The notes: a model not told the origin generated them from the sequence alone. A stretch of DNA of 64,000 nucleotides from Ampullaceana balthica (GCA_944989445.1 CALYLW010000498.1:366342-430341), one strand, 5' to 3'; shown: positions 1-11,182, numbered from the stretch's first letter. Made by a program: numbers and translations.

Positions 1-600
1 TCTGCTGGGATCCGCTCTCTTGGGAGGTAACATCAATATAACATTTTATATTTTCAGGTACCAGGCAAACAATTCAGCCGACCCGTGTTCTAATTGATGA
101 CAAATAAAAGGGGAAATGCAAATTTATGACATCTGGGGTGCTCGTTTATGATTCAGATATTGTGCTCATTTTCGGGATAAAACAGTTTGGAGCGCACATT
201 CGTCTCAATGGCCGTGGAGGTGAACCACCTTTTGGTGACGGTTAAGTTTCCATTTGCGGAATAACTCTGATCTACCACCGAAGACAACAGCGTACCGTAG
301 AAAACCAAATAATCCCGCTGTGAGTTACGGCTAAGAAGACGTTTCTAGGTCTAGACCAGGTGAAACTTCCGTGGCCGTGCGCGGCAACACCGACTCAAGA
401 GCTCGCGGACTAATCTATAATGGTTGGAAGGTGGTGGGGGGCGGCGGGCCGTTAGGGGTAATCAGATCAATCCAACAGAGACAGATCTCTTCATTAATTT
501 GTTTACACGACCATAAAAGTTCCAGTCTAATCGTAACTCATGGGGCGAGCTATAAAAAGTTCACTCGGGAATCCCGGGTAGTTAGATGTGGAGAGGGGAG
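1..600. other. single-copy-looking sequence, no gene supported
   Basis: No convincing gene is seen here. A good acceptor-like site (pyrimidine-rich run ending in CAG at 57) precedes a short open stretch that stops at 105-107 and overlaps an AATAAA at 103-108, but there is no supporting upstream exon in the window. The open frame at 371-643 runs into the neighbouring minisatellite and has no recognisable domain. Confidence 0.4.
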
Positions 601-2456
601 GGTGGGGGTTTGTTGCCAAAACTGGAGCAGTGGTCAAGTCTAGGGTGGGGGTTTGTTGCCAAAACTGGAGCAGTGGTCAAGTCTAGGGTGGGGGTTTGTT
701 GCCAAAACTGGAGCAGTGGTCAAGTCTAGGGTGGGGGTTTGTTGCCAAAACTGGAGCAGTGGTCAAGTCTAGGGTGGGGGTTTGTTGCCAAAACTGGAGC
801 AGTGGTCAAGTCTAGGGTGGGGGTTTGTTTCCAAAACTGGAGCAGTGGTCAAGTCTAGGGTGGGGGTTTGTTGCCAAAACTGGAGCAGTGGTCAAGTCTA
901 GGGTGGGGGTTTGTTGCCAAAACTGGAGCAGTGGTCAAGTCTAGGGTGGGGGTTTGTTGCCAAAACTGGAGCAGTGGTCAAGTCTAGGGTGGGGGTTTGT
1001 TGCCAAAACTGGAGCAGTGGTCAAGTCTAGGGTGGGGGTTTGTTGCCAAAACTGGAGCAGTGGTCAAGTCTAGGGTGGGGGTTTGTTGCCAAAACTGGAG
1101 CAGTGGTCAAGTCTAGGGTGGGGGTTTGTTGCCCAAAACTGGAGCAGTGGTCAAGTCTAGGGTGGGGGTTTGTTGCCAAAACTGGAGCAGTGGTCAAGTC
1201 TAGGGTGGGGGTTTGTTGCCAAAACTGGAGCAGTGGTCAAGTCTAGGGTGGGGGTTTGTTGCCAAAACTGGAGCAGTGGTCAAGTCTAGGGTGGGGGTTT
1301 GTTGCCAAAACTGGAGCAGTGGTCAAGTCTAGGGTGGGGGTTTGTTGCCGAAAACTGGAGCAGTGGTCAAGTCTAGGGTGGGGGTTTGTTGCCAAAACTG
1401 GAGCAGTGGTCAAGTCTAGGGTGGGGGTTTGTTGCCAAAACTGGAGCAGTGGTCAAGTCTAGGGTGGGGGTTTGTTGCCAAAACTGGAGCAGTGGTCAAG
1501 TCTAGGGTGGGGGTTTGTTGCCAAAACTGGAGCAGTGGTCAAGTCTAGGGTGGGGGTTTGTTGCCAAAACTGGAGCAATGGTCAAGTCTAGGGTGGGGGT
1601 TTGTTGCCAAAACTGGAGCAATGGTCAAGTCTAGGGTGGGGGTTTGTTGCCAAAACTGGAGCAATGGTCAAGTCTAGGGTCGGGGGTTTGTTGCCAAAAC
1701 TGGAGCAATGGTCAAGTCTAGGGTCGGGGGTTTGTTGCCAAAACTGGAGCAATGGTCAAGTCTAGGGTCGGGTGTATGTTGCCAAAACTGGAGCAGTGGT
1801 CAAGTCTAGGGTCGGGGTATGTTGCCAAAACTGGAGCAGTGGTCAAGTCTAGGGTCGGGGGTATGTTGCCAAAACTGGAGCAATGGTCAAGTCTAGGGTC
1901 GGGGTTTGTTGCCAAAACTGGAGCAATGGTCAAGTCTAGGGTCGGGGTATGTTGCCAAAACTGGAGCAATGGTCAAGTCTAGGGTCGGGGTATGTTGCCA
2001 AAACTGGAGCAATGGTCAAGTCTAGGGTCGGGGTATGTTGCCAAAACTGGAGCAATGGTCAAGTCTAGGGTCGGGGTTTGTTGCCAAAACTGGAGCAATG
2101 GTCAAGTCTAGGGTGGGGGTTTGTTGCCAAAACTGGAGCAATGGTCAAGTCTAGGGTCGGTGTATGTTGCCAAAACTGGAGCAGTGGTCAAGTCTAGGGT
2201 CGGTGTATGTTGCCAAAACTGGAGCAATGGTCAAGTCTAGGGTCGGTGTATGTTGCCAAAACTGGAGCAGTGGTCAAGTCTAGGGTCGGGTGTATGTTGC
2301 CAAAACTGGAGCAATGGTCAAGTCTAGGGTCGGTGTATGTTGCCAAAACTGGAGCAGTGGTCAAGTCTAGGGTCGGGGGTATGTTGCCAAAACTGGAGCA
2401 ATGGTCAAGTCTAGGGTCGGTGTATGTTGCCAAAACTGGAGCAGTGGTCAAGTCTA
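601..2456. repeat. 43-bp minisatellite, about 43 copies
   Basis: A 43-bp unit containing TTGCCAAAACTGGAGCAGTG and CAAGTCTAGGG repeats head to tail. Units to about 1560 carry GGTGGGGGTTTG and GAGCAGTGG. From about 1575 GAGCAATGG appears, and from about 1680 the G-run gains a C (GTCGGGG, GTCGGTG) and TTTG becomes TATG. The array is therefore zoned rather than randomly mixed. Short open frames in both strands are by-products of the repeat. The G-run length is the main source of 42-, 43- and 44-bp units. Confidence 0.97.
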
Positions 2457-2846
2457 TAAAAAAATAAAACGAATGTTTCTTGTAACCGTGTTATAAATTT
2501 ACGGGAAAACATTATTTGAAATTCAATTTATTAAAAAAATAATAAAACGGAACTTATCTTGATAACAAGTCGACTTCCCCTAAGAGGCTAAAGAACAGAA
2601 CTGTGTAAATATATACAGAAATATGAAGACGCGTACGGCCCTGATCAACTTATTCAGTTGTACATTGTACATGACAACGATATTATACAGCACGACTTCA
2701 TATAATTCCCTCTCTGGATAACATCTGGACTAGACTCAGAGACTCATCACCCTAAAATAAATTATGCCAAAGTATGTTTACCCTTTTCAGTCTGAAAGAC
2801 AGAAATGACCCCTAATATTAGTATACGTTATTTCAACGTGTGTTAT
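2457..2846. other. AT-rich spacer between two minisatellites
   Basis: About 390 bp of non-repetitive, AT-rich sequence. No open frame, RNA gene or mobile element is recognisable. Confidence 0.5.
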
Positions 2847-3810
2847 CTTGGTCTAGTATCTAGTCTCACAGCATGCGGACCACTTACAGCTTACCTTGGT
2901 CTAGTATCTAGTCTCACAGCATGCGGACCACTTACAGCTTACCTTGGTCTAGTATCTAGTCTCACAGCATGCGGACCACTTACAGCTTACCTTGGTCTAG
3001 TATCTAGTCTCACAGCATGCGGACCACTTACAGCTTACCTTGGTCTAGTATCTAGTCTCACAGCATGCGGACCACTTACAGCTTACCTTGGTCTAGTATC
3101 TAGTCTCACAGCATGCGGACCACTTACAGCTTACCTTGGTCTAGTATCTAGTCTCACAGCATGCGGACCACTTACAGCTTACCTTGGTCTAGTATCTAGT
3201 CTCACAGCATGCGGACCACTTACAGCTTACCTTGGTCTAGTATCTAGTCTCACAGCATGCGGACCACTTACAGCTTACCTTGGTCTAGTATCTAGTCTCA
3301 CAGCATGCGGACCACTTACAGCTTACCTTGGTCTAGTATCTAGTCTCACAGCATGCGGACCACTTACAGCTTACCTTGGTCTAGTATCTAGTCTCACAGC
3401 ATGCGGACCACTTACAGCTTACCTTGGTCTAGTATCTAGTCTCACAGCATGCGGACCACTTACAGCTTACCTTGGTCTAGTATCTAGTCTCACAGCATGC
3501 GGACCACTTACAGCTTACCTTGGTCTAGTATCTAGTCTCACAGCATGCGGACCACTTACAGCTTACCTTGGTCTAGTATCTAGTCTCACAGCATGCGGAC
3601 CACTTACAGCTTACCTTGGTCTAGTATCTAGTCTCACAGCATGCGGACCACTTACAGCTTACCTTGGTCTAGTATCTAGTCTCACAGCATGCGGACCACT
3701 TACAGCTTACCTTGGTCTAGTATCTAGTCTCACAGCATGCGGACCACTTACAGCTTACCTTGGTCTAGTATCTAGTCTCACAGCATGCGGACCACTTACA
3801 GCTTACCTTG
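2847..3810. repeat. 48-bp minisatellite, exactly 20 identical copies
   Basis: A 48-bp unit starting CTTGGTCTAGTATCTAGTCT and containing ACAGCATGCGGACCAC repeats from 2847 to 3806, followed by a 4-base partial unit. All 20 copies read identically; I found no substitution or indel. Because 48 is divisible by three, one frame stays open through the array (2805-3815) and encodes a 16-residue repeat (YLGLVSSLTACGPLTA). Nothing else marks it as a gene: no domain, no splice sites and no coding sequence beyond the array. Confidence 0.98.
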
Positions 3811-5117
3811 CATAAGTGAAGGCTACAACGTTTCAAAGAGGCACACAAAAAACGGACTTTTATCTTCCAATGAGCGCCGTTGAGCAATAAACACCGTCCC
3901 CATAAGATGCTTGTCTCCCATGTGGCTACCTACGAGCGTTTGGAAATAGTTCTCACTATTGACCTACAATACTTGGCCAGATGGCAACGCATTGATCGCA
4001 TTGACCAAATTGCCTGAAAATCTGTTCACTTCTAGCTTGAGCCATCAACACCCCTTCAATTAGAAGACAAACTCTGATGCCGATGTTTCACATCTGGAGA
4101 TGAACAGGGTGTGTAAGTGAGCCAAATTATCACCTCCTGCGGAAGTGTGCGTGTGTGGCTCAAAGTATCACAGTAGAAGATGTTCAGGAGTAGGCACATT
4201 CAACTCCAAACTTCATATTTCTTTAATCCACTTTGTCTGAATTTAATAATCCACAAAATCAACCAGAATCGCAATAATTTTCCACTTTGACAATGAACAG
4301 GGCCACGATGAATGTTACTAAACCTGTGAATGATGCCAACCACCAGGCGTGAGTTACTTGAACGTGTTTATTTCAACTTCTGAACTCAACTGTGTCATAT
4401 AAAACAAAATTCCACAAAGTGCTAACCAACCACCTACAACAAAAGAACTTCGTCGTTTGTCAACCGCTCCAAGAAACCTCACAGAGACAGGGGGTGGGAA
4501 TGGGGGGGGGCACAGGATGGGCCGAATCAATGAAATGTTATCTCGCACCAATGTCAATGCCATGTGTCCCCGGACTCACGTTTGGCGTTTATCTGTTTTG
4601 TTTTGGATGCTGCCAGTTATCTTTCCCTCTGTTTGTACGGCGGTTTTTATTTTCTTTAAATATGTTTTAAGCCACTTGCAGGTGAAAGTGAGCGATAGTC
4701 TCCAACTTCCTTCTTTATGCATATACCGTTTACGCGGTAAGGCGAGTGGATGATCGTTCCACTCAATGCGCTTAAGGTTGGCCACGATCACCAGTGCATA
4801 GGCGGCTACAGGATGGACGACCCATCGGGTGGGCTCCTGTACTCGACAGGTTTTCAAATAAACTGAAAGTGTAGCGAGGCGACGCTTGGTTTAAATAATG
4901 ACACAACACTGCCACATACAGACATTGTAACAACTGTTAAACTTTTGAAAATACTTTATGATTATACGGTGTTTGTGTGTGAGTAGGGGGTCGCGTTACG
5001 CCCCTGCATTCAATTATCAGGAAGGAAAAAGGTAGGGGGGGGTGGAGAATAAGACGATCGATGTTTGCAAATTATGGCATTTATCTTATCTCCTGGATAT
5101 TGTTTTCTCTTCAGCTC
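3811..5117. other. gene-free unique sequence
   Basis: No gene is supported. Overlapping open frames in several phases at 4354-4857 have no known domain and no consistent splice structure. A G8-G9 run at 4501-4510 and another near 5035-5042 are examples of the many poly-G tracts in this window. Confidence 0.4.
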
Positions 5118-5198
5118 GATACAGAATATTGGCACGTCACAGCTGATACAGAATATTGGCACGTCACAGCTGATACAGAATATTGGCACGTCACAGCT
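5118..5198. repeat. 27-bp tandem repeat, 3 copies
   Basis: Three consecutive identical copies of a 27-bp unit beginning GATACAGAATATTGGCACGT lie directly against the next array. The following bases, GATACAGAC, share the start of this unit and the end of the next one, so the two arrays meet at a common short word. Confidence 0.95.
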
Positions 5199-5204
5199 GA
5201 TACA

Positions 5205-5982
5205 GACGCTCCTTCCATATTGATACATAACAATAACATCTGTTACAGACGATGTTCCATATTGATACATACCAATCACATCTGTTACAGACGATGTTCC
5301 ATATTGATACATAACAATCACATCTGTTACAGACGATGTTCCATATTGATACATAACAATCACATCTGTTACAGACGCTCCTTCCATATTGATACATGAC
5401 AATCACATCTGTTACAGACGCTCCTTCCATATTGATACATAACAATCACATCTGTTACAGACGCTCCTTCCATATTGATACATAACAATCACATCTGTTA
5501 CAGACGCTCCTTCCATATTGATACATACCAATCACATCTGTTACAGACGATGTTCCATATTGATACATAACAATCGCATCTGTTACAGACGCTCCTTCCA
5601 TATTGATACATAACAATCACATCTGTTACAGACGCTCCTTCCATATTGATACATAACAATCACATCTGTTACAGACGATGTTCCATATTGATACATAACA
5701 ATCACATCTGTTACAGACGCTCCTTCCATATTGATACATAACAATCACATCTGTTGCAGACGATGTTCCATATTGATACATAACAATCACATCTGTTACA
5801 GACGATGTTACATATTGATACATAACAATCACATCTGTTACAGACGATGTTCCATATTGATACATAACAATCACATCTGTTACAGACGATGTTCCATATT
5901 GATACATAACAATCACATCTGTTACAGACGATGTTCCATATTGATACATAACAATCACATCTGTGACAGACGCTCCTTCCAT
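5205..5982 (-). repeat. 42/43-bp minisatellite, about 18 copies, containing a SINE-tail core
   Basis: Two unit types alternate irregularly: a 43-bp form with GACGCTCCTTCCATATTG and a 42-bp form with GACGATGTTCCATATTG. Both continue ATACATAACAATCACATCTG. On the minus strand the 43-bp form contains GGAAGGAGCGTCTGTAACAG, which also occurs in the SINE-tail-like sequence at about 38717 and resembles the end of the SINE at 38015-38309. The array is therefore placed on the minus strand. Open frames on both strands are repeat artefacts. Confidence 0.93.
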
Positions 5983-6155
5983 ACACAAGATTTTTACAAT
6001 GGTTTTAACCTATTCATATTTTTATTTATTTACTTTTTTGTTGGGGTGCTGTTGCGTTGTAGCTAACCATTAAGACAATGTGGGATTTCACCTCTACAGA
6101 CCATGTCCTACAATGGATTAGCAGCAGCATCTGGATTGGGTTCTGGAAGGAGCAA

Positions 6156-6266
6156 AAGGCCCTCTGTCAAAGCATGACACAAGGCCCTCTGTCAAAGCAT
6201 GACGCAAGGCCCTCTGTCAAAGCATGACACAAGGCCCTCTGTCAAAGCATGACACAAGGCCCTCTT
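6156..6266. repeat. 25-bp tandem repeat, about 4.4 copies
   Basis: A 25-bp unit beginning AAGGCCCTCTGTCAAAGCAT repeats four times with one G/A difference (GACGC versus GACAC), followed by a partial unit. Confidence 0.95.
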
Positions 6267-6351
6267 GCGGGCTCTGCCCTATCGGGCTCTTAAATGGACA
6301 AACAGGTTTGTAGCACCCAACTGCTACAGCTTGCCAAAATGTGTTGCCCGA

Positions 6352-6387
6352 GGTACCCCCCCCCCTTTTTTTTTGGGGGGGGGTACC
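6352..6387. repeat. perfect-arm C/G hairpin
   Basis: GGTA plus ten C, then nine T, then nine G plus TACC form an inverted repeat with 13-14 bp arms and a T9 loop. It lies just upstream of a hAT-type miniature element and could form a very stable hairpin. It could equally be a homopolymer-rich locus of poor base quality. Confidence 0.85.
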
Positions 6388-6449
6388 ATTTCGCGTGATA
6401 CCTTTGCAGATACTACCATTGCGGGGTCTGCCCTTTAGGGCACAGTAAT

Positions 6450-7066
6450 CTATGGCGGATTAAGGGGGGGGGGCTGAACGGGCTAAAGCCAGGGGCCCCC
6501 GATGATTTAGGGGCCCCCAAATTTAGTATATTTTATAATAGAAATGGACAAATGTTTACACGAATCGCTGAAATTTTGATAAATTAAACAAATTAATAAA
6601 ATCGTATCTATTATTATTAATGTGATCTCTATTCCGATATAATAGTCTAAAAATAGTCATCGGACAAACCTGATTAGATAGGCTCACAAAGAGCAATTAT
6701 TATAAGAATATCACTTAAATGTCGTAAATTGACATTTTTTCGCTGAGGTCAGCTGGTCTAATCGGAAGTTTATAGGCCTTTGGTGCAAGCGGTCGCGGGA
6801 TCGATCCCCCGGTAGGGTGTGGCATATTTTTTAATATTTATTTTTATTCTTTATATTGTCTTTTACACTCATTTTACGATACCGACAAACAGTTATTTCT
6901 TCGTGTTCGATTTTTCATATACAATCTTTTTTGCTGAATAGTTACTAAGTTACAGTACAGTCTTAAATTAGCTGCTAGCAATCATTTTATCTAAAGGTAC
7001 ACTGGCTGGATAGGCCCCCAGTTTGAATTGCAGCCAGGGGCCCCGTGCAGTCTTAATCCGACCCTG
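6450..7066. mobile_element. hAT-type miniature element (617 bp)
   Basis: The left end CTATGGCGGATTAAG and the reverse complement of the right end, CAGGGTCGGATTAAG, form imperfect TIRs. The flanks ACAGTAAT (6442-6449) and GCAGTAAT (7067-7074) agree at 7 of 8 bases, as expected for the 8-bp TSD of hAT elements. Subterminal GGGGCCCC-type blocks occur at both ends. The AT-rich interior has no transposase frame, so the element is non-autonomous. It includes a tRNA-like segment. Confidence 0.75.
6741..6818 (+). other. tRNA-like segment inside the miniature element
   Basis: AGCTGGTCTAATCGG resembles a weak A box, and GCGGGATCGATCCCCC, about 50 bp downstream, resembles a B box with a self-complementary core. 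No complete cloverleaf is apparent, so this is read as a tRNA-derived relic, not a functional gene. Confidence 0.3.
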
Positions 7067-7404
7067 GCAGTAATGGACGGAAATATTAACCTTAGCGGGT
7101 CACTTAGCGCTAGTGTAACCATTTAGATCAAAGAAAAGAAAGTTGTGGCAACTTTTGCATGGTTTTTTAAAAATAATATTGCATATTTATTTGCGTATTT
7201 AAATAAGTGTGCATTCTTGCGATAGATCGAAGATGTACTCAAATTAAAATAAAAAAATATTTTGGCCATAGTTAATGAATAGTTATTAATAATTGAGAAT
7301 AAATATAATAAATTGTGTTTTAAAAGACAATTAAGTCATTTTATTGTTTCTCTCTTATATGTCATTTTGTCTCCATTGAAAATCCTTTGTTTTAAAACGT
7401 TTTA

Positions 7405-7845
7405 AAATCCTTTATATTAACTCGTTGTGTCTGCTTGCGCCCTTGCTTGTTTGTCGCCAAAACTTTGGATCAATTTTAACCCACTTCCTCGTAAGCTAGC
7501 GAGCTGAAATTTTGCAGGCAGTTTCGTACCGATGATAAAAACAATGTATCAAAATTTCAGATCGATTGCATGTACCGTAATTAAATTATTGAATTTTTAG
7601 ATTATTTTATTGTATCTCTATGTATCATGTTAAATGTTTTTGCCATAGTGTCGCGGTGCGTATTATATTGAACGACCTTTCCTGTCGCGCAATAAGGTGC
7701 GTATTTTATTACTAACACTTTTTATAAACATAAACTGTTTTGTATTTTTGGATGGTCTTGCGCTGCGTATTATAATGAACATTCTTTTAGTTACTTCTCA
7801 TACGTAAAGGATTTATAGTCATAAACTTGGTTTTTTACGGTTTTT
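7405..7845 (+). mobile_element. solitary copy of the ~0.5 kb interspersed repeat
   Basis: This segment matches the ~503-bp units at 27.6-29.6 kb and 31.6-32.6 kb. Shared landmarks are AATCCTTTATATTAACTCG at the start, GCGAGCTGAAATTTTGCAGG, CGTACCGATGATAAAAACAA, the CGCGCAATAAGGTGCGTATT word, and AAAGGATTTATAGTC near the end. It is shorter because it lacks the CCTGATCGGTGCGCATTA part. Family assignment is uncertain; the TC start and shared end module suggest a Helitron-like non-autonomous element. No TSD is seen. Confidence 0.7.
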
Positions 7846-8315
7846 TTTTATTTAGCTTAAATTATTACAAGTTCCACGCTCTGTCCTGCTCTTTCAGCCT
7901 GACCCAACACAAGATTCATCATTTTTTCTCCTTGGGTCCTCTGCGCACATCCGAATACGCTTTTTAAAATTTATTTACCCCAATATATTAAATGTTTCAG
8001 TTTATTTTTCAGGACTGTAAAGATTGTAAAAGCAGTCACAAGGATATTATAACTCCTATGCTGGCATCAGTTACGCCTTCCCCCCCCCCTTACTCCAGGG
8101 TGGGGTATCAACATATGCATGAGATTGTTGAATTCAATCGCAATTATCCATATAACAATTTCTTAAACCTTCACCGCTTATATCACCAGCTGAGCTAGGT
8201 CACTCTGACCTTAAGCAAATTAAACCCTTGACGATACGAAAATTATTATTCTGTAATGGGGAGGGGGTGGGGGGCAGAAGGTCATTTTCGTTAAACTCGT
8301 TAAGTGCTAGATACC
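7846..8315. other. spacer, no gene supported
   Basis: Contains an open frame at 7992-8198 with no recognisable domain and a C10 run near 8080. Nothing else is identified. Confidence 0.4.
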
Positions 8316-8412
8316 CAGGTCAAGTTCTATTGACCGAGGTCAAGTTCTATTGACCGAGGTCAAGTTCTATTGACCGAGGTCAAGTTCTATTGACCGAGGT
8401 CAAGTTCTATTG
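8316..8412. repeat. 20-bp tandem repeat, 5 copies
   Basis: The 20-bp unit AGGTCAAGTTCTATTGACCG repeats about five times. The unit contains the inverted pair AGGTCAA and TTGACC, so each copy can fold back on itself. Confidence 0.95.
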
Positions 8413-8810
8413 ATGCACCAACAAGGTTGCCTTCACATGTCTACCAGAGCTTCCAACAAACCTTTCCTTTGCACCACATATAAATATGCTTTTCTGTTGG
8501 CAAGTTTAACTTTATAAATAGGAAAATGCCATGCACACAAATGGAAATTAAAGGGAAGTAATACGTAAACGAAAATTCACATTTATAACCTGGAAGTAAT
8601 ACTCCTGAATGGACAGAGATGGCAGGGGGGGGTGGGAGCGCTCCGGTAACGCAGCTCCCTCACCCCCACAATCTCTTAGCGCATGCTAGTAAGATGGGAG
8701 AGGGGCAGGTATCCCCAAACCCCCCCCCACCCCCAACCCCTAAAATACAACCGTTCCTTTCAATATCCACCATTTACATTTTTTAAAATAAATACATAAA
8801 AATATATATA

Positions 8811-8883
8811 GGCGGCTGGATAGCGAAGTCAGGAGTGCGCTCGCCTCACAAAGCTGATGGGCGTGGGATCGAGCCACAGTATA
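8811..8883 (+). mobile_element. tRNA-derived SINE head
   Basis: TAGCGAAGTCAGG at 8821-8833 fits the tRNA A-box consensus at every defined position, and GGGATCGAGCC at 8865-8875 resembles a B box at about the correct distance. The tRNA-like part is followed by unrelated sequence to about 9030, probably the SINE body. A second copy is not present in the window, so the 3' end cannot be fixed. It is not the same family as the SINE at 38015. Confidence 0.5.
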
Positions 8884-9072
8884 AATGATACGCTTCGAAA
8901 GTCCTCCGCTGACTTGGAAGGGAATTTGTGGCCGAGTAAGCTCTAATAAAAACATTAGAGATCCCCTACGTAAGGTACTTACCGTTGTGTGACCTGAGTT
9001 AGGTCAATCAGCCATCCACAGCAGGGGACGTCAGAGTCTTCAGAATATGTGTGTCCTCTAAGAACGTGACAC

Positions 9073-9238
9073 GTGTATGTTTCGTGAACCTAAGTAAAAG
9101 GCGAACCGTTGACGTTACTGTGAGGTGCTGACCATTTTGTGACCTTAGGTCAATAGTGTATGTTTCGTGAACCTAAGTAAAAGGCGAACCGTTGACGTTA
9201 CTGTGAGGTGCTGACCATTTTGTGACCTTAGGTCAATA
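9073..9238. repeat. 83-bp direct duplication
   Basis: Two essentially identical 83-bp copies, both beginning GTGTATGTTTCGTGAACC and ending in CCTTAGGTCAATA, lie head to tail. Weaker related copies of GTGACCT.AGGTCAAT also occur just upstream (about 8988-9008). Confidence 0.95.
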
Positions 9239-9948
9239 AGCCATCCCCAGCAGGGTAGGAACGAATCCCCCTAGGGAACAATGGAGTCTTAAGAACTTTT
9301 GTGTCCCCAGAAGACAAAGGACGCGGATTTGCCAGAAGGACACGTGTCTTTTTCGTGTGCATAAGTAAAACTGTGAGTCAAAGACGCCAACCGGCGAGGT
9401 GTCGGCGTCACGTGCAGCTGCTCTCAGACCACGGGTTAAATCTGAACATTATCAGGCCAGACGAATACGCACAAAGCACCACAACAATCAGTTCAATGCT
9501 AATAAACACACATTTTGTACAAATCGCGAAATTCCGTGCTATCCATCGTCTCAGTCCGACGTAGAGCTAAAGAAGGTCCAAACTGCAATGATTCGGTTTA
9601 TTGATGAGATAACAGACACACTTCAAAAACACAATCCAGTTTCCGTCCAGAGCTCAGATATATAACATTAAGATCATCCGCTGCTTCTTGCAACTTTTCA
9701 CTCCACAAAGGATGAGATTCAAGGGCGGCAATGTTTGGGTGGAAAGGGGGGGGGGCGAGGGAATCCTGAAAAAAGCGTGATTAGGGTCTTGTCTTGCCCA
9801 TGGGCGTGAGTGACGTCAGTGACATTAAAGAGAGCCCATGGCCACCTGAAGACATGTTACGCCAATCAGTCGTGTTTCTGTACGCGTGATGTTAGAGTAT
9901 TACTACGACAGGTCATTTCAAGTGAGGGCGGCACGAACATTTGGCCAA
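9239..9948. other. spacer, no gene supported
   Basis: Two overlapping short open frames (9301-9564 and 9399-9665) show no recognisable domain. The segment is somewhat richer in G+C than its surroundings but has no consistent splice sites. A G10 run lies near 9747. Confidence 0.35.
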
Positions 9949-10161
9949 TTTACACTTGATTTATTCCTTTATACAACAATTTACACTTGATTTATTCCTT
10001 TATACAACAATTTACACTTGATTTATTCCTTTATACAACAATTTACACTTGATTTATTCCTTTATACAACAATTTACCCTTGATTTATTCCTTTATACAA
10101 CAATTTACACTTGATTTATTCCTTTATACAACAATTTACACTTGATTTATTCCTTTATACA
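9949..10161. repeat. 31-bp tandem repeat, about 7 copies
   Basis: A 31-bp unit beginning TTTACACTTGATTTATTCCT repeats seven times with a single visible substitution (TTTACCC in the fifth copy). Confidence 0.96.
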
Positions 10162-10649
10162 ATAATCATAATAATAAAAATAATAATAGTAATACCAAAT
10201 GAGAAGACATCGAAGAATTAAAAACTATCTATCTACAAAATATGGTGTATCATAAACTATCTAACAAGACTTAGAATTAGACATTTAGCTGAACATCGGT
10301 GAAATACACACCCCAACACCCCCTCCCACGAGACATTTCAAGTTCAAGAACGTTCGAGAATGGTTCCGCACGCTCCATGCCATCGCTGTCACGTTAGTTG
10401 GGATGAAAAGGGGGGGGGGATAAAACAGAAATTATTCCAGTCTCAAGTTCCTTGTATGACCTTTAACGTTAATATTCCGTTCGATGCGTGATGGGTTCAT
10501 ATGACGATGGTACTCGAATTGCTGCTGGGTGATTTATCTTTTTGACATCTATTCAAGCGGTTCACAAAAACAAACATTTATTTATTATTTTTTTAAAAAT
10601 TGAAATTTAAGTAAAATGTTTAAGACATCCATTTAAAAATTATAAACAA
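10162..10649. other. AT-rich spacer
   Basis: No gene is seen. The last ~50 bp (about 10600-10649) are repeated at about 11190-11241, on the other side of the Helitron-like element. Confidence 0.5.
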
Positions 10650-11182
10650 TCCTATATAATAAAAGGCCAAGTTCTGTCCCGTCATCTATAGCAGTGCTTC
10701 TCAAACTTTTTCAGTATGGCGGACCGGCATGAATTATTTCCATTGCACCAGGGACCGGTGCACTATTTTCCCTGCACTGACAATATTTTTCGGTCCTTTT
10801 TTGATAACTTCTGCGGACCGGCGGCGTATGGCACACGGACCGGCACCGGTCCGCGGACAACCACTTTGAGAAGCACTGATCTATAGCGATTGGTCTCTCA
10901 AACACACATGACTCCTACAGCCAACCATGTCAAGTTTACGCGGACGTTCAAAACAAGTTATTTTTGGTCAGTATTTCTTCCAAGACTTTATTTTGAGTTA
11001 TGCGCGTTGGGATTTATAGTCAAAAGCTCTGTTTTTACGAGTTATTTATTTAAAATTTAAACTATAATAAATAGTCTTTTTGACGTGATGCACATGTATG
11101 CCGGTCGAGACGTCTGTTGGAGGGGAGTTACAACATGCCACCGAACGGTGGCGGAACGTCCTTGGACGGGCTTTGTTGCTCG
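10650..11182 (+). mobile_element. Helitron-like non-autonomous element, interrupted by a MITE
   Basis: The segment starts TCCTATATAATAAAAGG and matches, in reverse, the segment at 13382-13719. Near its 3' end are two short hairpins (CCACCGAACGGTGG and GTCCTTGGAC) followed by GGGCTTTG; the other copy has GGGCTTAG. A TC start, 3' hairpin and no TIR fit a Helitron, although the end is not a clean CTRR. A hAT-type MITE at 10692-10878 splits it. It shares GGATTTATAGTCAAAA and a TTTTTACG word with the ~503-bp family. Confidence 0.5.
10692..10878. mobile_element. hAT-type MITE (187 bp) with perfect 8-bp TSD
   Basis: The TIRs are CAGTGCTTCTCAAA on the left and the complement of TTTGAGAAGCACTG on the right. 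Both flanks carry ATCTATAG (10684-10691 and 10879-10886). The interior is rich in GGACCGG and CGGTCCGCGGAC words and has no coding capacity. The uninterrupted host sequence can be read in the copy at 13.4-13.7 kb, which lacks this insertion, confirming that this is a later insertion. Confidence 0.93.

Noticed and set aside
58..107. Possible last coding exon ending TRVLIDDK with an overlapping AATAAA
   Set aside because: Only 15 codons, no upstream exon in the window, and the nearest preceding donor-like site would need a 31-bp intron.
2805..3815. 336-codon open frame with 16-residue repeats as a repetitive secreted or structural protein
   Set aside because: The frame exists only because a 48-bp unit without stops is repeated; there is no signal peptide of note, no flanking coding sequence and no splice sites.
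4354..4857. Overlapping frames on both strands as a small gene
   Set aside because: Several phases are open at once, none has a recognisable domain, and no consistent exon signals were found.
5010..6066. Frames with cysteine-rich repeats on both strands, suggesting a cysteine-rich peptide
   Set aside because: They are read from a minisatellite sharing a SINE-tail core; no signal peptide or conserved framework, and several overlapping frames read equally well.
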